Of a DNA stretch of 64,000 nt, positions 13,251 through 31,500 are shown piece after piece. The DNA lies in the NCBI GenBank assembly GCA_016748015.1, contig JAAOMT010000426.1, positions 207,113-271,112 on the forward strand, given 5' to 3'. Position 1 is the first letter of the stretch; each line of letters opens with the position of its first letter. The position numbers and the translations under genes were made by a program. Source of the DNA: Geosiphon pyriformis. Taxonomy: Eukaryota > Glomeromycota > Glomeromycetes > Archaeosporales > Geosiphonaceae. The notes under the pieces are model-generated. The model was given only the letters and a program-made list of their open reading frames with translations, was not told the origin of the DNA and searched no databases.

Positions 13251-16200
13251 TTCTTTTTTAGAAATCCGCTCTTTGGGGTTTTTTTTGAAATATAAGAGAG
13301 AAAAAAGTTTTTTTTAAAACTTAACTTTATTATAATTATTACTATTTTTAAAAAATTGTTTTTATACAAATGTCTTTAATATTAAGCAAAAAATAATTTT
13401 AAACAATAAAACAGCTTTTTAAAATTTTAATAAATAAACAAGTTATATAATAATTTAATAAAAACTATTTTTTTTTCTTTTATAGTTTTAATATTTAAAA
13501 GCTTTTTTTAAAAGTAAAAACAATTAAACAATATTTTTTAAACAATTGATTAAAATCAGTTCTAATATAATTATTACTATTATAAAAAGTTTAAGAATTT
13601 TTAATAAAAAACTGGTAATAAATTATTTTTTCTTAATAATTTTTCTTAATTAAATGGCCAAGAAAAATAAAAAAATAAAAAAGCAATTCTTTTAAAGCTT
13701 ATTTTTATAAAAAATAAAGTATTGGCTTTTTTAATTTTTGGATATCTTTATTAATTTTATTGTAATTACATTAATTATGATATTCAATTTTAATTTAATT
13801 ATAAACAATATTTTTTTTTAAATAATAATAATAGCAATATGTTTATTAAAATTAATTTTAATTATTTGGCTAAATATTAAATTTTAGTTAATTTTTAAAT
13901 ATTAAGCTAATAAAATAAAAATTAAAACACTTTTAGTTTTAATAATATCTAAAAAACTATTAAAATTTTTTAAGTAGATAATTTTTATTTTTAAAATTGT
14001 AAAATTTTTTATAAAATTTAAGTCTAATATTGTTTTTATTATTATTGTTTTCTATAATATTAAAATTTGTTAGTTAAAATATATTATTGTTATTTTTGAT
14101 TTTTAGAAAGATTAATAGTTTAAAAAATTATTATATTTAAGTATTAAAATTTGAAATATTTGGTTTTTAAATATAAAATATTTTTATTTTATTTATTAAA
14201 GTTTTTTAAGTTTGTAGTAAGTTTTAAAATTTTTGAAAATAAGTTTACTATGCTAAATTTTATGCAAAAATTACTGTATTTTTAGTTTTTTAACTGATTA
14301 TTATTTTTAATTTTGTAATTAAATTAAAATTAAACTTTTTAAATTTTGTTAATTAATTTGTTTTTGTTAATTAAATTTATTATTAAACTTACTAATTTTT
14401 TAATTTTTTTAATTACAATATTTATAAAAGTTTTTTTTGTTTTTAATATTAAAATAAAATAAAAATCTTTGTTATAAAAAAGCAAATTAGTATTTTTGGT
14501 AAAATTATAAGTAATTTGAATAAAAAAAATAATTAATTTTAAAGTTAAATATAATATAAATGCTTATTTAATAATGAAATAAATATCAATAAAAAAGATT
14601 ATTTATTAATAAAAATATTTTTGTTAAGATTATGGTTTTATAAAAGCTTTAAATTCTAAATATTAAGTTTAATACTAATATAATTACTAAGTAAATAAAT
14701 AATTTGGTTTTAAATAACGATAATTTAATCTGTATTATACATAAAATAAATATTCTAAACAAGTTTTCTTTTTATAATTAGCTTAATATAGTTTTAATAA
14801 AATTTTAAATAATTGATTGCATATTAAAATGCATAATTTATTTATATAGTTGTTTTTTTTTAATTAAAGTAAATAATAATAAAAACCATATAAAAAAATA
14901 GATTTAAAAATCAATATTTGTTATAATTGTTTTTGTTATTTTTAATTCTTTTAATTTATATTTTTATAATTTAATTTTTAATAAATATAAGTTTACTAAA
15001 AATATTTTTATTATTAATATTATTTTTATTTGCAAAATATAAGAATAACAAATAATAAAATACAGAAAAACTAAAAAATTAAAAAATACAAAAAATAATA
15101 ATAATCTACAACAAATACTAAAAAACAAAAAACATTTTTAATTATATATTATTAATTAATAAAATTGGCCAAAATTTGTTCTTAATACAATAATTAAATA
15201 AAACAAAAAAAATTAAATTAAAAAAAAATAAAATAATATTACCAAAAAAATTGGTTAATATTTATAACTATTTAATAAAACTATATTTATTTTAGTTATT
15301 ATAAGATAAATATAGTTTTATAAAGCTGTTGTTTATTTGATCATACTTTTACAAAATTGCTTAAATTTAACTTTTGCTAATATTACAAATAAAATTAATT
15401 AATTAAACATTAATTGTATAAAAAAAATTATTAAATATAATATATAAACAACAATAAAATAGATTAAGATTTTATTTTTATTCTTATAAAACATTATATT
15501 ACATTTTTTAAATTATGCCTAAATTTTAACAAATTTTCTTGGAATTGTTTTTATGTTTTTCATATTTATATTTAATTAATACATAAATACACATAAATAC
15601 AAATTCATTTTCAATTAAATAATAATAACATCTATTATGATCTTTTTATTTTAAAACAAAATTCAAAAATAACAAATAGCTTTATTTACATAAGATTCTA
15701 TTTAATAACAAACTTATTTATTTCTGAGTAAACATTTGTTTAGATTTATAAAATACAAAAGCAAGTCTGTAAAATTTCAAGCAGATAACTTTATTTATGT
15801 AGTTTTTATTGATCTTACTAAAAAATAAATAAAATTGGTTAACAAAATATTAAAAATATTATTCATATTTTTATTTACATGAACAATTTAATGTTATAAA
15901 AAAATAAGTTGGTACAATTAACTTCCAGATGCAAAAAACAGGCTAGAAGACTTGACAAAACAGTAGCATGTATTTGACAAAAAATTAAAATGAAATCCAT
16001 AGAAAGACCATTGCTTCTCCTTTTGAGGTATCAAATATATTAAATTGAAAACAAGAAAGATTATACAAAAGAAAGTTCAAAATATGCTCAGCTGGGCACA
16101 TTATGAATTTTAACAACATCTAATAACCAAAGTGGAAGAATTGGAAATTTGTGTTATCAGCCAAAATGAAGCTTATATGTCCAAGACTTACAGTTGATGT

Positions 16201-16533
16201 GGAAACATCCAAAACATCGGAAGATCCCAAATGTATGAATACCGAAATTGTAGGACCGTAATGAGTAGAGATAAAAATGGCGCTTGGGGAATTTTTCTCT
16301 GGGCATTGCTTGATTCTCTCTGGAGATCATGCAGGAAACTGTAGCAATGCTTAGCATTATCTATTATTGATCTCTCGCAATTAATGATTTACCTGTGAAA
16401 ATCATTTTCCGGTGAGGATATAATATGCAACTGCGTCAGTCGCAGCATTTGCCTACTTTGCCACCATTTCCTTTATAAATGTATTTTGGGGAGCTCTTTG
16501 AATCTTGTGATATTTATTCCTTGGCTTAAAATA
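13250..16533. other. AT-rich non-coding block, then 5' flank of the cyclase gene
   Basis: From 13.25 to about 15.9 kb the sequence is extremely AT-rich, like 5.2-7.6 kb, with no surviving frame. It could be further eroded transposon or structural heterochromatin. From about 15.9 kb composition returns to the local norm and the 5' leader of the gene starting at 16534 begins. The minus-strand frame at 16157-16357 resembles nothing known and is not reported as a gene. Confidence 0.5.
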
Positions 16534-18672
16534 ATGGAAATTTTGACCATTGACGGAGGACTTATGGAAGGTGGTGGACAAGGTATGGCAAGATTTTGGC
16601 AATGGATTTTAATTAAAGTCATATTGATTTTATCCGCCAAATTTATTTTGAAATAGTTGTAAGAAATGCTGTAGCGTTTAGGTATATCTCTTCCTTAATT
16701 AAAATTACACATATCAACAATAATTCAAAATGGATTTTTTTCCCCAAGTTGTTTGTTAAAGAAGCCGATTAAAATCGAAAATATTCGGGCTAAACGTGAA
16801 AAACCAGGTAGCATGGTGGATTGTTTCGGCGCATGTTTAGGGGTGGCACTATTTGATCTTAAAAAAAAATGTAATAGGTTTAAAACCGCAACATGTGTCT
16901 GGTTTGAAATTGATGGGTGAAATTTTTCAAGCAAATGTGATAGGTGATGAGGTATGAATGAGCTTCCACTTTAAATGAGTTAAAAAATTTAACAAATTCT
17001 AGTTGTTTCAGATTGGTTCAAATCAAATTTTTTTCGAACCGAGAGAAGTGGCCGAGAAAAAGACTTTTATTGCTGATACAAAAACTGCAGGGTGAATTTG
17101 CGGAATAAATTATCGAATAAATTCAAAGTATTCACCATTTTGGAATCTTCATAGGAGTATAACTCTATTGATTCAAGTTTCGCTCCCTCCTTTATTCCTC
17201 TCGGCACCGGCCTCAATGAAAGCGTTTGCATTGCCGCCAGAAGCCGTGAAGCTGATATTGCGTGGTGGTACCAGTGTTGACGCAGCCCCTCCTATCGACT
17301 ATCTAATCGAGGTAGCATTTTTCACAAATGAAAATTTCCTTTTTTAAAAAGAGATCCTTTTTGATGCTTAGCATATAACTTTGAATATTTTAAAACTTTT
17401 GAACGTTCATGATGTTTCTTTTAGGTTTTTAGACCAATTGTGCAGCGCGAATTTGGATTGGATTTTCAAGTAGAAATAATTAGCAGAGGGTGAAACAATT
17501 TTTCTGAATTTATGCGTCAAATTACTCAAATTTCTTCTAAAATATGTAACCCTTTGAATTAGCTATTATCCCAAAGGTGGCGGTGAGGTCATGGTCAGAG
17601 TTGAGCCATTAGTAAAAAAGACCTTAACACCTATTAATATGATAGAAAGAGGAGATATTGTTAGTATTATTGGGTGGGTCTTAATCTATATCTAAAAATT
17701 GATTACATTTGGGCGGTTTGATGACTTATTTCAAATTTAACTTCTAAAGGAGGGTGACAATAGCAAATGTGTCAAAACAGGTAAGTTAATCTTCTCAAAT
17801 TTTTTTTGTCATTCCGACTCCTGAATACAAGTTGATTTTATCGGTAATTATTTGAGGTTGCTACAAAAATAATCGCTGGCGCCACAAAGATATTAAACAA
17901 TGCCAATTTCAAAGGAGATTCTGGAACCACAATCAAACCACAAATTGAAATAAAATCTGAGAAAATTATTCGTGGCAAAGGATTTGAACTGGTGTATGTA
18001 TTTATTTCTTTAAACTTGCTTGATTTGAGAACTCGACCCGTTTTTTGAATCATACATTCTCAATAGGTTGTGGCTTGTAACGAGTACTGGATGTATTCTT
18101 GGAGGCCATGCAATTAGTGATAGAGGTAAACATATATAGAAGCTGAAAAGCAACTGATCAAGGATTTGAATTATTTTTATTTTTATCAAGGCTCTACCCC
18201 TGAACAAGTTGGAGAGAATGCAGCAGAAGAATTGATTCGTAACTGGAAACGTGGAGGATGTGTCGACGAGTATGCTGATTTTCTTTTCAAAGTTATATAA
18301 TTTTTAATCCATTTACAAACGGCGTTATATATTCGTAGATACCTTGAGGATCAACTAATCATTTTCATGACGCTGGCTAAAGGAAAATCCCAACTTCTTA
18401 CAGGTAGAAAAACTTTCAAGCTTTAGATTGTGGGAAAAACCAGCTCATTAATGGTTGCTATATTTTCCAAATTTCAAATCAAAACAGGTTCCCCAACTCT
18501 TCATACTCGTACAGCAATTCACTACGCTCAACTCATATCCGGTGTTCAGTTTGAAGTGAGAAAAATAACTGATTCTCAACATGGGGAAGAAGATTTTAAC
18601 AATGTTGAAGATATAAATGACGCTTTTACCACGTATCTAATCGAGTGTGAAGGATTAGGGTTGATGTCATGA
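16534..18672 (+). CDS. RTCA: RNA 3'-terminal phosphate cyclase, 14 exons
   Basis: This enzyme uses ATP to convert RNA 3'-phosphate ends to 2',3'-cyclic phosphates through an enzyme-AMP (His-AMP) intermediate. My exons are 16534-16582, 16657-16681, 16749-16807, 16878-16951, 17012-17091, 17155-17311, 17425-17489, 17563-17673, 17750-17780, 17857-17993, 18067-18125, 18191-18269, 18339-18403 and 18488-18672. They give 391 residues, and every phase matches. Visible motifs are [11 protein letters not shown] at the N terminus, [66 protein letters not shown] and [14 protein letters not shown]. The last contains the expected adenylated His at about residue 336. That His and the C-terminal [11 protein letters not shown] argue for the true cyclase rather than the inactive RCL1 paralogue, which lacks the His. 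The length is close to the animal enzyme. Exons of 25 and 31 nt are unusually short. Confidence 0.93.
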
Positions 18673-19011
18673 AAAAATTTTCGATCAAATCTATTCGAGA
18701 TTTTTAAAAAGAATCAAGTGGGGAAGTATAATTTCATCGCGTATTTAATATGAAACTCGGTTCCAATAAAATTATACTTTTAAAATAATAGTATTCCTTA
18801 TAATTGAATCTAACCAAGAACACCATCTTTCCTGATTATAGGAAAATTTAGCAAATTTTCATATAAACATATATTTAAATTAAAAAAGTCATATGACAAG
18901 GGTTCGAGAAATGCATTAGATCACCACTAAAAGTTCTTGAATCACGTGAAAAATTTTAGTAAGATCAAGTTATATACCCTTTGAATAGTTTTAATTTTAC
19001 AGATTAAAAAA
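18673..19011. other. Intergenic spacer between two co-directional genes
   Basis: A 339-bp gap holds the 3' end of the cyclase gene and the promoter of the ACBD6-like gene. The presumed leader contains AAAAAAATG at the start. No further element was recognised. Confidence 0.5.
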
Positions 19012-20311
19012 ATGCCGAGTGATGTCCTTACCACGCAATTTGTATCAGCTTTTGAGTATATTAGCAATATTACCTCCACAAAGCTCTCTAATGATGTCAA
19101 GCTAAAGGTATTAGAGTATAGCTATCCTTTAAACCTTAATGTTTAAATATTTTTAATTTAAAAAATTTCGTTGCAACTTTTTTTAATAAACAGCTATATG
19201 CATACTACAAAAGTTCAACTATTGGCCCATGCAATACTTCCAAACCTTCACTTTTTGAATTTACAGCGAGAGCAAAATGGGAAGCGTGGAAGGAAACGGG
19301 GGAGATGAGTCAAGAAGAAGCTATGACGCGATATATTGATATTGTTGAGCAGGCTAATATTGGGTGGAAAAAGAATCGGGAAACGAGTGACGATAGCGAG
19401 GAATCAGAAACAGATGAAGAACAAGAAAAAGAGGAAGCTAAAAATGCTGTAATTATTAGAAGTTTTCCGATCAATTTAATTCCCAATTAACTGAACGAAC
19501 AGCAAAATACAGACATCAAATCGAAACAATTTTCACGGAGTCTCAGTATCCAAATTATCATACGAAGAAGATAGTGAAGACGAAAAAGCGAATATGTTTG
19601 TATAAATTTTTGTTAGCTTTTGAAAATCCTCAAGTTATAAATTTCAACATCACCAATTGTTATCAATTACTTTTGCCCATAAATTCATATTTTGGCAGAA
19701 TCGATATTTTCTTTCATGCGAAACAAGGAAATTTATCTCGGCTGTTGCAGTTAATAGATTCAGGCTCAGTAGATATAAACTCTAGGAATAGAGAGGTAAT
19801 TTCATAATGCTTTTTATCCTAAATCATGTCATTTTCAATGAAATTTGAAAATTCTTAATCTAAGGGATTAACAGCATTACATTGGGCAAGTGATGGCGGC
19901 CATCTAGAGGCTGTAAAATTGTTGATTGAAAAAGGAGCTAATGTGAATGCTTTGGTAATTGTTCTTTTGATCATTTGAAGCAAATTTATTATTATTAAAA
20001 ACCCGCTAACCAAAATACTCAATAGACCAGTGAAAAAGAAACTCCATTACATTATGGTATGCATGATTCTGAATTCCTATCTCTGTCACATTTTTTAAGG
20101 TCAAGCTGTACTCTATCGTTAAAATTTCAATTTTTTTTTACGTATAGCATGCTTAGCAGAACAAATCGAAGTTGCAAGATTACTTTATCGTTCTGGAGCA
20201 GACCATGCTATCATAGATGAGGAAGGATTAACAGCATTTGAACATTGCGGAGAAATATTTCGAGATTTGGTTATAAAAGATAATGATGGTTCTGATTTTA
20301 AATTTAACTAA
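19012..20311 (+). CDS. Acyl-CoA-binding domain plus ankyrin repeat protein (ACBD6-like)
   Basis: Exons 19012-19107, 19194-19448, 19513-19595, 19699-19795, 19865-19954, 20026-20056 and 20148-20311 give 271 residues, close to human ACBD6 (282). The N-terminal four-helix acyl-CoA-binding domain occupies about residues 5-95: FVSAFEYISN, LYAYYKSSTIGPCNTSKPSLFEFTARAKWEAWKE and EEAMTRYIDIVEQA. This is followed by an acidic linker (SDDSEESETDEE) and SYEEDSEDEKAN. Then come two to three ankyrin repeats: IDIFFHAKQGNLSRLLQLID, GLTALHWASDGGHLEAVKLL, and TPLHYACLAEQIEVARLLYRSGAD. The family binds long-chain acyl-CoAs and is linked to lipid acylation. Exon 3 needs the donor GTTTGT at 19596 to stay in frame with exon 4; the nearby GTATAA at 19600 breaks the frame. 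That junction is the least certain part of the model. Confidence 0.87.
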
Positions 20312-23091
20312 ATAATTATAGCTCCATGGATATAAATTGAAGATGAAATAAAATTTACATCTTTACATATAAATCAAATATTTTTTTTAACTTTAGCATG
20401 GTCATAATTTTGAGTATTTGGTGAAGATGACAGTTCATATTTAAATTCCATGGGTGTTTTCATTAAATATTAGCAGTTAATTTTTTTTGTATATTACAAT
20501 TTAATTTAAAATTTTTCATATTTGTATAATGCATAATTTTTTAAATGGAAACATTTTATTTTGCTTATTAATAATGAATTTTAATGAAAAAATCAATAAT
20601 AATAAAAAGAGCTAAAATTAAAATTGTGTTATATTTTGTTTTTACAATGTCAAAATTTTAAACATAATTAAACCAATTTATGTTGTTTAAATTTGTGTGT
20701 TTTGAAATTATGAATATAAATTCATTATTTTTATAATAATTTCATATAAACTCAAATATTAAATAAAAGATTTTCCATGTTAATAGTTATTTTGCATAAA
20801 TTAAGATAATATACTTTATTTATTTATTTATTTATATGATTAATTGATTAATTAAAATGACACATATACATTTTTTATATTTAATTATAATTATAATGGG
20901 CTATAATACATGTATTAATATTTTAGTAGTTTTTGCCATTAAATAAAATTTGTTTTTGTAATAATTTTTTTTAAAAAAAAATGATGATCAAAAGGTTGCC
21001 TAACAAAAAAAACCGGGAATTTTCGAACCTTCTGTTCGTCCCAATCGACAATTGGGCAAAGATGGTTAAAATATCTAGTTGATCATTTTATGAGCACACA
21101 ACCGTATTTCGAAGTCACTTTAAGAATGATTAGATCTCTTTTTCTATCTAATATATACCTTTTAAGTTTTAATTAGTAAAAAAGAAACCCTCTTCATCTT
21201 ACAACCTTTCTATATAAACCTTCAAATGTCTTATCGAAGAAGCGTTAAGAACCATAGTTAAAAGTGATCCTTTAATGAGATTTCCCTGGCCCCAACCTAT
21301 AAAATTTGAGTTTATAGTTAGAGTTCCAATTTCAAATAAATGTCCTAGATATATGTGTTTTAATTTACCGGTATGAGAAATAATAAATTATTATCAGGGT
21401 ACAATTGAGTTGATCATTTTTTTTTTTCATATATATATACATGTATATAAACAGTTTTATTTGAAGCATATAACTTCTTATTAAAAACATGACAATATAA
21501 AATTTTATACTATAAAAAATATCACTAAAATGAAAACGTACTAAGCCTGCTTACTCGGGATTTCTAAATTTTATCTTGTGTTATAAATATTTAGATCAGA
21601 TTTAGTGTAGTTTTAACGTGTTTTTATTCAGCAAAACAATTTCCCAAGTGTTCTTCCGTAATTCATATGTTCAATAGTTTTATTACCTATGAAATAATAA
21701 AAGTCTTTTTCTAAATTTTAAAAATGAAGAAAAGCGACCAATTCGTATATTCTTTGGAATAGACTTGCACTTGTGGACTGCTGACATATTAAATTTTATT
21801 TTTTGAAATAAATTCCTTTAATGCTTTCAAATTAATATCACCTAAACCCTTTGACCTTTTAATATTAACTATTATCAAAAATATTTTTTAAATAAATAAT
21901 TAAATAAATAAATTAAAAATCTTTCATCTCATCAAAATTCGTTAATTCTCAAACATTTGAGAATTAACCATTTTTGATTTTTGAATGTAAGCCCTTTATG
22001 ATCATCGCTATCGAATAATTCATGATTCTATAGGAATCTTCTAAAATATGATAACAACATCAACTCCTAAAGGACTTTTTGGAGATTAGCGTAGAACTAA
22101 TGATCACCGGAATTATTATTATTATTATTATTTTTTTTAAAGACAATCTGGAAATTCTACATAGAAAATTAAAAAACCAAAATGATTTAATTGAACATCG
22201 GAAAATTTCAAGGTGATAAATGTTATCCTCCAATATTTGGTAATTTAGGAATGAAAAATGGTTTTCCCATCGATTCGGTAAAGTCTTATAAATTTTCATT
22301 TAAACAATAAAAATAGCTAAGGAAAAAAAACGAATGGACAAAAATTATTATATTTTAAGTTAGAACTTTTAATATTTTTCATGTAAACTAATGGGATGAT
22401 ATAATCCTTTCGCGAAAAAGGCAATAAATAACTGATTATATATCAATTGTATATCGGATTTCTTTAGTTTTAATTTATGGCCAATTTTTTCCTTATGGTT
22501 TCCAATTTTCCAGTTAGATCTTAAAAAAAAAAAAAACTCTTGTGACTGCAATAATGATAAAAAAAATACACACACACATACTTTGATAAACATTCTTTCT
22601 TTCCCGATTTTCTCATTATCATCTGATTTACTGTGGCCTCGGCATTCATTGCCACGTAGAGTGATACATATGATCATAATATTGTCACAATCTAAACTGT
22701 GCCAATATAAAAAAAAACTATTTAGCCCAAAATTTGAATCAATGAAACACCATTTACTATGCCCCCACCCCCCCCGGATTTGCAAGCAATAAAAATCATT
22801 ATGCTGAGACAAAATACATGTAAATTGGTCTTTTACGTAACAAGAATTTTTTCGTATAAAATGAGCACAATAGCTGTAGAATTACGTATCCCATCCCATC
22901 CCAACGTTAACCTTTTGTTCCCAATTTTTATCTAAATAAAACGTCAAACAGGTGGATATATTGTTCCAGCAAAAAAGAATAAATAGCGCAAAACAGTTTT
23001 GCACTAATTTTCTTGCTTTTGCCGATATTATTATTTTTTGGCCCACAAAAAACCGATAAATATACCACTTTTATCAAGGCTATACGACAAA
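20312..23091. other. AT-rich intergenic DNA
   Basis: No gene was recognised in 2.8 kb. The stretch holds low-complexity AT-rich DNA, short TTA and CA microsatellites (about 22112-22132 and 22567-22580), a C run at about 22763, and a palindrome at 21941-21968. Frames here are short and dominated by simple sequence. Confidence 0.5.
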
Positions 23092-23463
23092 ATGAGTTTT
23101 CAACAACAACAACCTCTACCAGTCTCAATAGGATCTTTGTCATTAGGAGACCAACAACTAGAGCAAAAGACAGGACCGCAACAAAGTATAAAAGCCTTCC
23201 TTTACTTGGCAGTTATATCGGTATTTATGAGGGCTTCTATGGCAACAGCTGGTCCATACCAAACATTAAGCCAAAGCGGTTATATTTCATCATACGAGCA
23301 ATCAGTACTGAGAAACGAACACACCAATTCATTAATAGCACAAGGGTTATCATCTTTCTCACATGACGAAAGAGTAATGAAAAATTATGACCATTCTTTG
23401 AATGCTGGTGTTTTTGGAGTGATACTGACAGGCACTGCTGCTTTATTGAATGGATGGGCATAG
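23092..23463 (+). CDS. Small hypothetical membrane protein, 123 residues
   Basis: The intronless frame begins at the ATG at 23092 (context CAAAATG) and ends at 23463. The first part is Gln-rich (SFQQQQPLPVS). A hydrophobic segment follows at about residues 36-54 (FLYLAVISVFMRASMATAG), and a second, more weakly hydrophobic one lies at the C terminus (LNAGVFGVILTGTAALLNGWA). In between lies a polar segment with SYEQSVLRNEHTNSL. The pattern would fit a small one- or two-pass membrane protein with both ends on one side. I do not recognise the family. The frame looks real because amino-acid use is balanced and it stands out from the AT-rich flanks, but it is short and unsupported by homology. Confidence 0.6.
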   Translation: MSFQQQQPLPVSIGSLSLGDQQLEQKTGPQQSIKAFLYLAVISVFMRASMATAGPYQTLSQSGYISSYEQSVLRNEHTNSLIAQGLSSFSHDERVMKNYDHSLNAGVFGVILTGTAALLNGWA

Positions 23464-28567
<5,104 letters not shown>

Positions 28568-31500
28568 ATGTCACTTCATCATCCATCCCAATCTTTTCAA
28601 ATATTCCAAATATTTGGCGCCACAGCTTATCTTCACAAAACTATATACTGTGCCGGTCTACTTCGTGCAGCTGTTGTAGCCGCTTCTAGTTCATTGAATA
28701 CTAATCATGAAGCGAGTAAAAAACCCCTAAAGTTATTTTACTTGAAACCGGTACAAACAGGATATCCAACTGATTTTAATATGAGGCTTGTGGAAAACAT
28801 TGTTCAAAAGTTTAAAGGACAATTGAATACTACAACTTTGTTCACCTCTCAAAATAGGGTAACCTCTCAGAATCACAAGATTTGATGTTTAATCTCATTT
28901 GAATATCGAAAATCATCATTTTTTATACACATAAGAAAGCCATCAAATGATGAGGAGGCTTTATTAACTACCAAAAAGTTCCTCTCAGAATGCCATCGGA
29001 ATTTAGAAGGAGGCGAAGGCAAATTATTCATAGAAACCACTGGAGGTATATATATATACTTGAAGCTCTAATTAGGCGATAAAATTTTGTTTAAAAAATT
29101 TAACTACCAATTTCTCATTCCAATTGCCAATTAAAGGTGTAAACACCCCTTTTTTGACAGGCAAGTGAATTTCATTTTTCTCGACGAATACCACTCAATA
29201 GGAATTTAAAAATATCATGAGATTTGAAATCTATCTTGAATTGAAAAGGCACACTTCAATGTGATTTTTATCGTCCTTTACGGCTCCCGGCAATTTTGAT
29301 TTGTGACGGTAAAGATGGAGGAGTTTCCACAACAATATCGGCTTTTGAGTCACTTTCTCTGCGTGGCTATGATGTCGTTTTAATATTGATGTTTAAGCAT
29401 CCCGAATTCAGCACCCACACATTTCTCAAAAACTATTTTCCAAAGCATTTTAGAGATAAACGCATTTTTATAGCCGCCTTACCACATCCCCCGCTTTATA
29501 CACAATCAAGAGAAGGGGACTTGACACCATTAGTGCAATATTTTGAGGAAACACATTCAGATTTCATCAATATACTTCAACACTTGGATAATTGGCATCA
29601 TATGAGGTTCAAATACTTTCGAGAAATGGAACAATTGACAAGGGACAAGTTTTGGTGGTCTTTTACGCAAAACCAAAGACTGCCCCAAATTACTGTTGTT
29701 GATTCCACTCATCGAGACTTAATTACCACTTTTGAAGGGGACCAGAATATATCGAAAGAAGATCGAACAGGTGAAACAGTTAAAGATAATACCATCAACG
29801 GAAAAAATCAAGAAAAAATGTTGGAAATTTTCGACGGATCTGCCGGTTAATGGAATAAAGTCTTGATTTGCAGAAAATCTTTTTATCTATAATCCCAAAT
29901 GTTTTTGCCTTACATATTTTTCAATATTCAGGGATGGGCCATGGTCCCCTAAAACTAGCTTTAGAAGCATCATATGCAGCGAGTCGCTATGGGCATGCGA
30001 TGTTGCCTGGGTTTACTCATGAACCAGCTTTACAGCTAGCCGAAAACTTGCTGAAAACGGTTGGCAAAGATTGGGCTTCGAGGGTTTTTTATTCGGAAAA
30101 TGGAGGCGCAGCCCTTGAAGTCGCAATAATGATGGCCTTAAAATCAGCTGCAAAACGATATAATCAAAATGACAAAAAATTGGAGCTCAAAGTCTTGGGC
30201 ATAAAACGAATGTATCATCGGGATACCATAGATACTATGGACGTTTGGAATCCAAATCATTATAACAAACATCTAACTGGGTATTCATTTCTTAAAGCAA
30301 GTTCTCATCTTCCCTTCAGTTCATAGTCTCACTTCAGTATAATTGCTCATTTCCAGGTGTAATGTAAAAGGTTTTTGGTTCGAGCCACCGACATTCCTTC
30401 TCAAAAATGGTTGTTATCAACTATCCATTCCTGATAACTATGGAATCAGGGAAAAGAATAAATTTATAATGCTAGCCTCGATTTTCAATAAGAAACGAAC
30501 ATTTGATTCTATAATAGGAAAAGCTTACCAACGTCACATAGATGATACATTGAAGTCTCTAATCGATCAAGGTCATGAATTTGGTGCACTGCTAATTGAA
30601 CCTGTTATAATGGGGGCAGGTGGAATGAAATTCGTGGATCCTTTATTTCAAAAGATACTGATCGATAAAGTACGCAGTGGATTGGACTTCCCAATTCCAG
30701 TGGTCTTTGACGAGGTTTTTACCGGGTTTTGGCGATTAGGATTTCAAAGTGGTGCAGAACTATTAGATAGGGTAAATATTTTTCTTTCAGCAATTTTTCA
30801 CTGCATCATAAAGTTCTCTAAAATTTACTGTCTCTCTTTTTCATCTTTGCGATTTGAAAATCATTTGGAAAGAAACCAGATGTAGCAGCCTACGCCAAAT
30901 CATTCATTGGCGGACTGTTGCCAATGGGTATGGCACTAACCACAAACTCCATTTTCGAAGACTCTTGTATTTCTGAACAAACAGATACCTCACTGCATAA
31001 GTCTTCTTATATTGCCAATCCAATAAGTTGTTGGGTTGCAAACATATCTATTAACGAATACGCACAAATGAATCAGCTCGTTCAATTGGGTGGATCATTT
31101 ACGTGGGATTTAGCTAAAAAGCAATGGCAAAATGTCCATAGCCATGAAGGTCCAATTGGGGTTTGGAGTCTCTGGAACGCAAAGGCAATCAATAATTAAT
31201 ATTTTCTTTTTAAGATGGTGGATTAACCCATTTTGGTTAACTTTGGACTTTTTTCTTTAAAGGCAATAGAATCCATTTCACATTTACCAAATGTCAAAGG
31301 TGTTGTCACCTTAGGAACCCTGTTGGCTATTACATTGGAAGATCCTACTAGCAAAAGTGAAACTCTCGAATATTTCTCTCATCATTCCCTATGGTCTCCA
31401 AAATTTAACCATATTTTAATAAATTCTTTAGACTATGCCAACTCTCAAAAAATTGTGGAAATTTTGCTTTCTTCGACATCATCAGAAGATCCAAATTTTG

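Noticed and set aside
18430-18487. In-frame extension upstream of the last cyclase exon
   Set aside because: It is intron sequence; the exon starting at 18488 joins 18403 in the right phase and gives the conserved motif.
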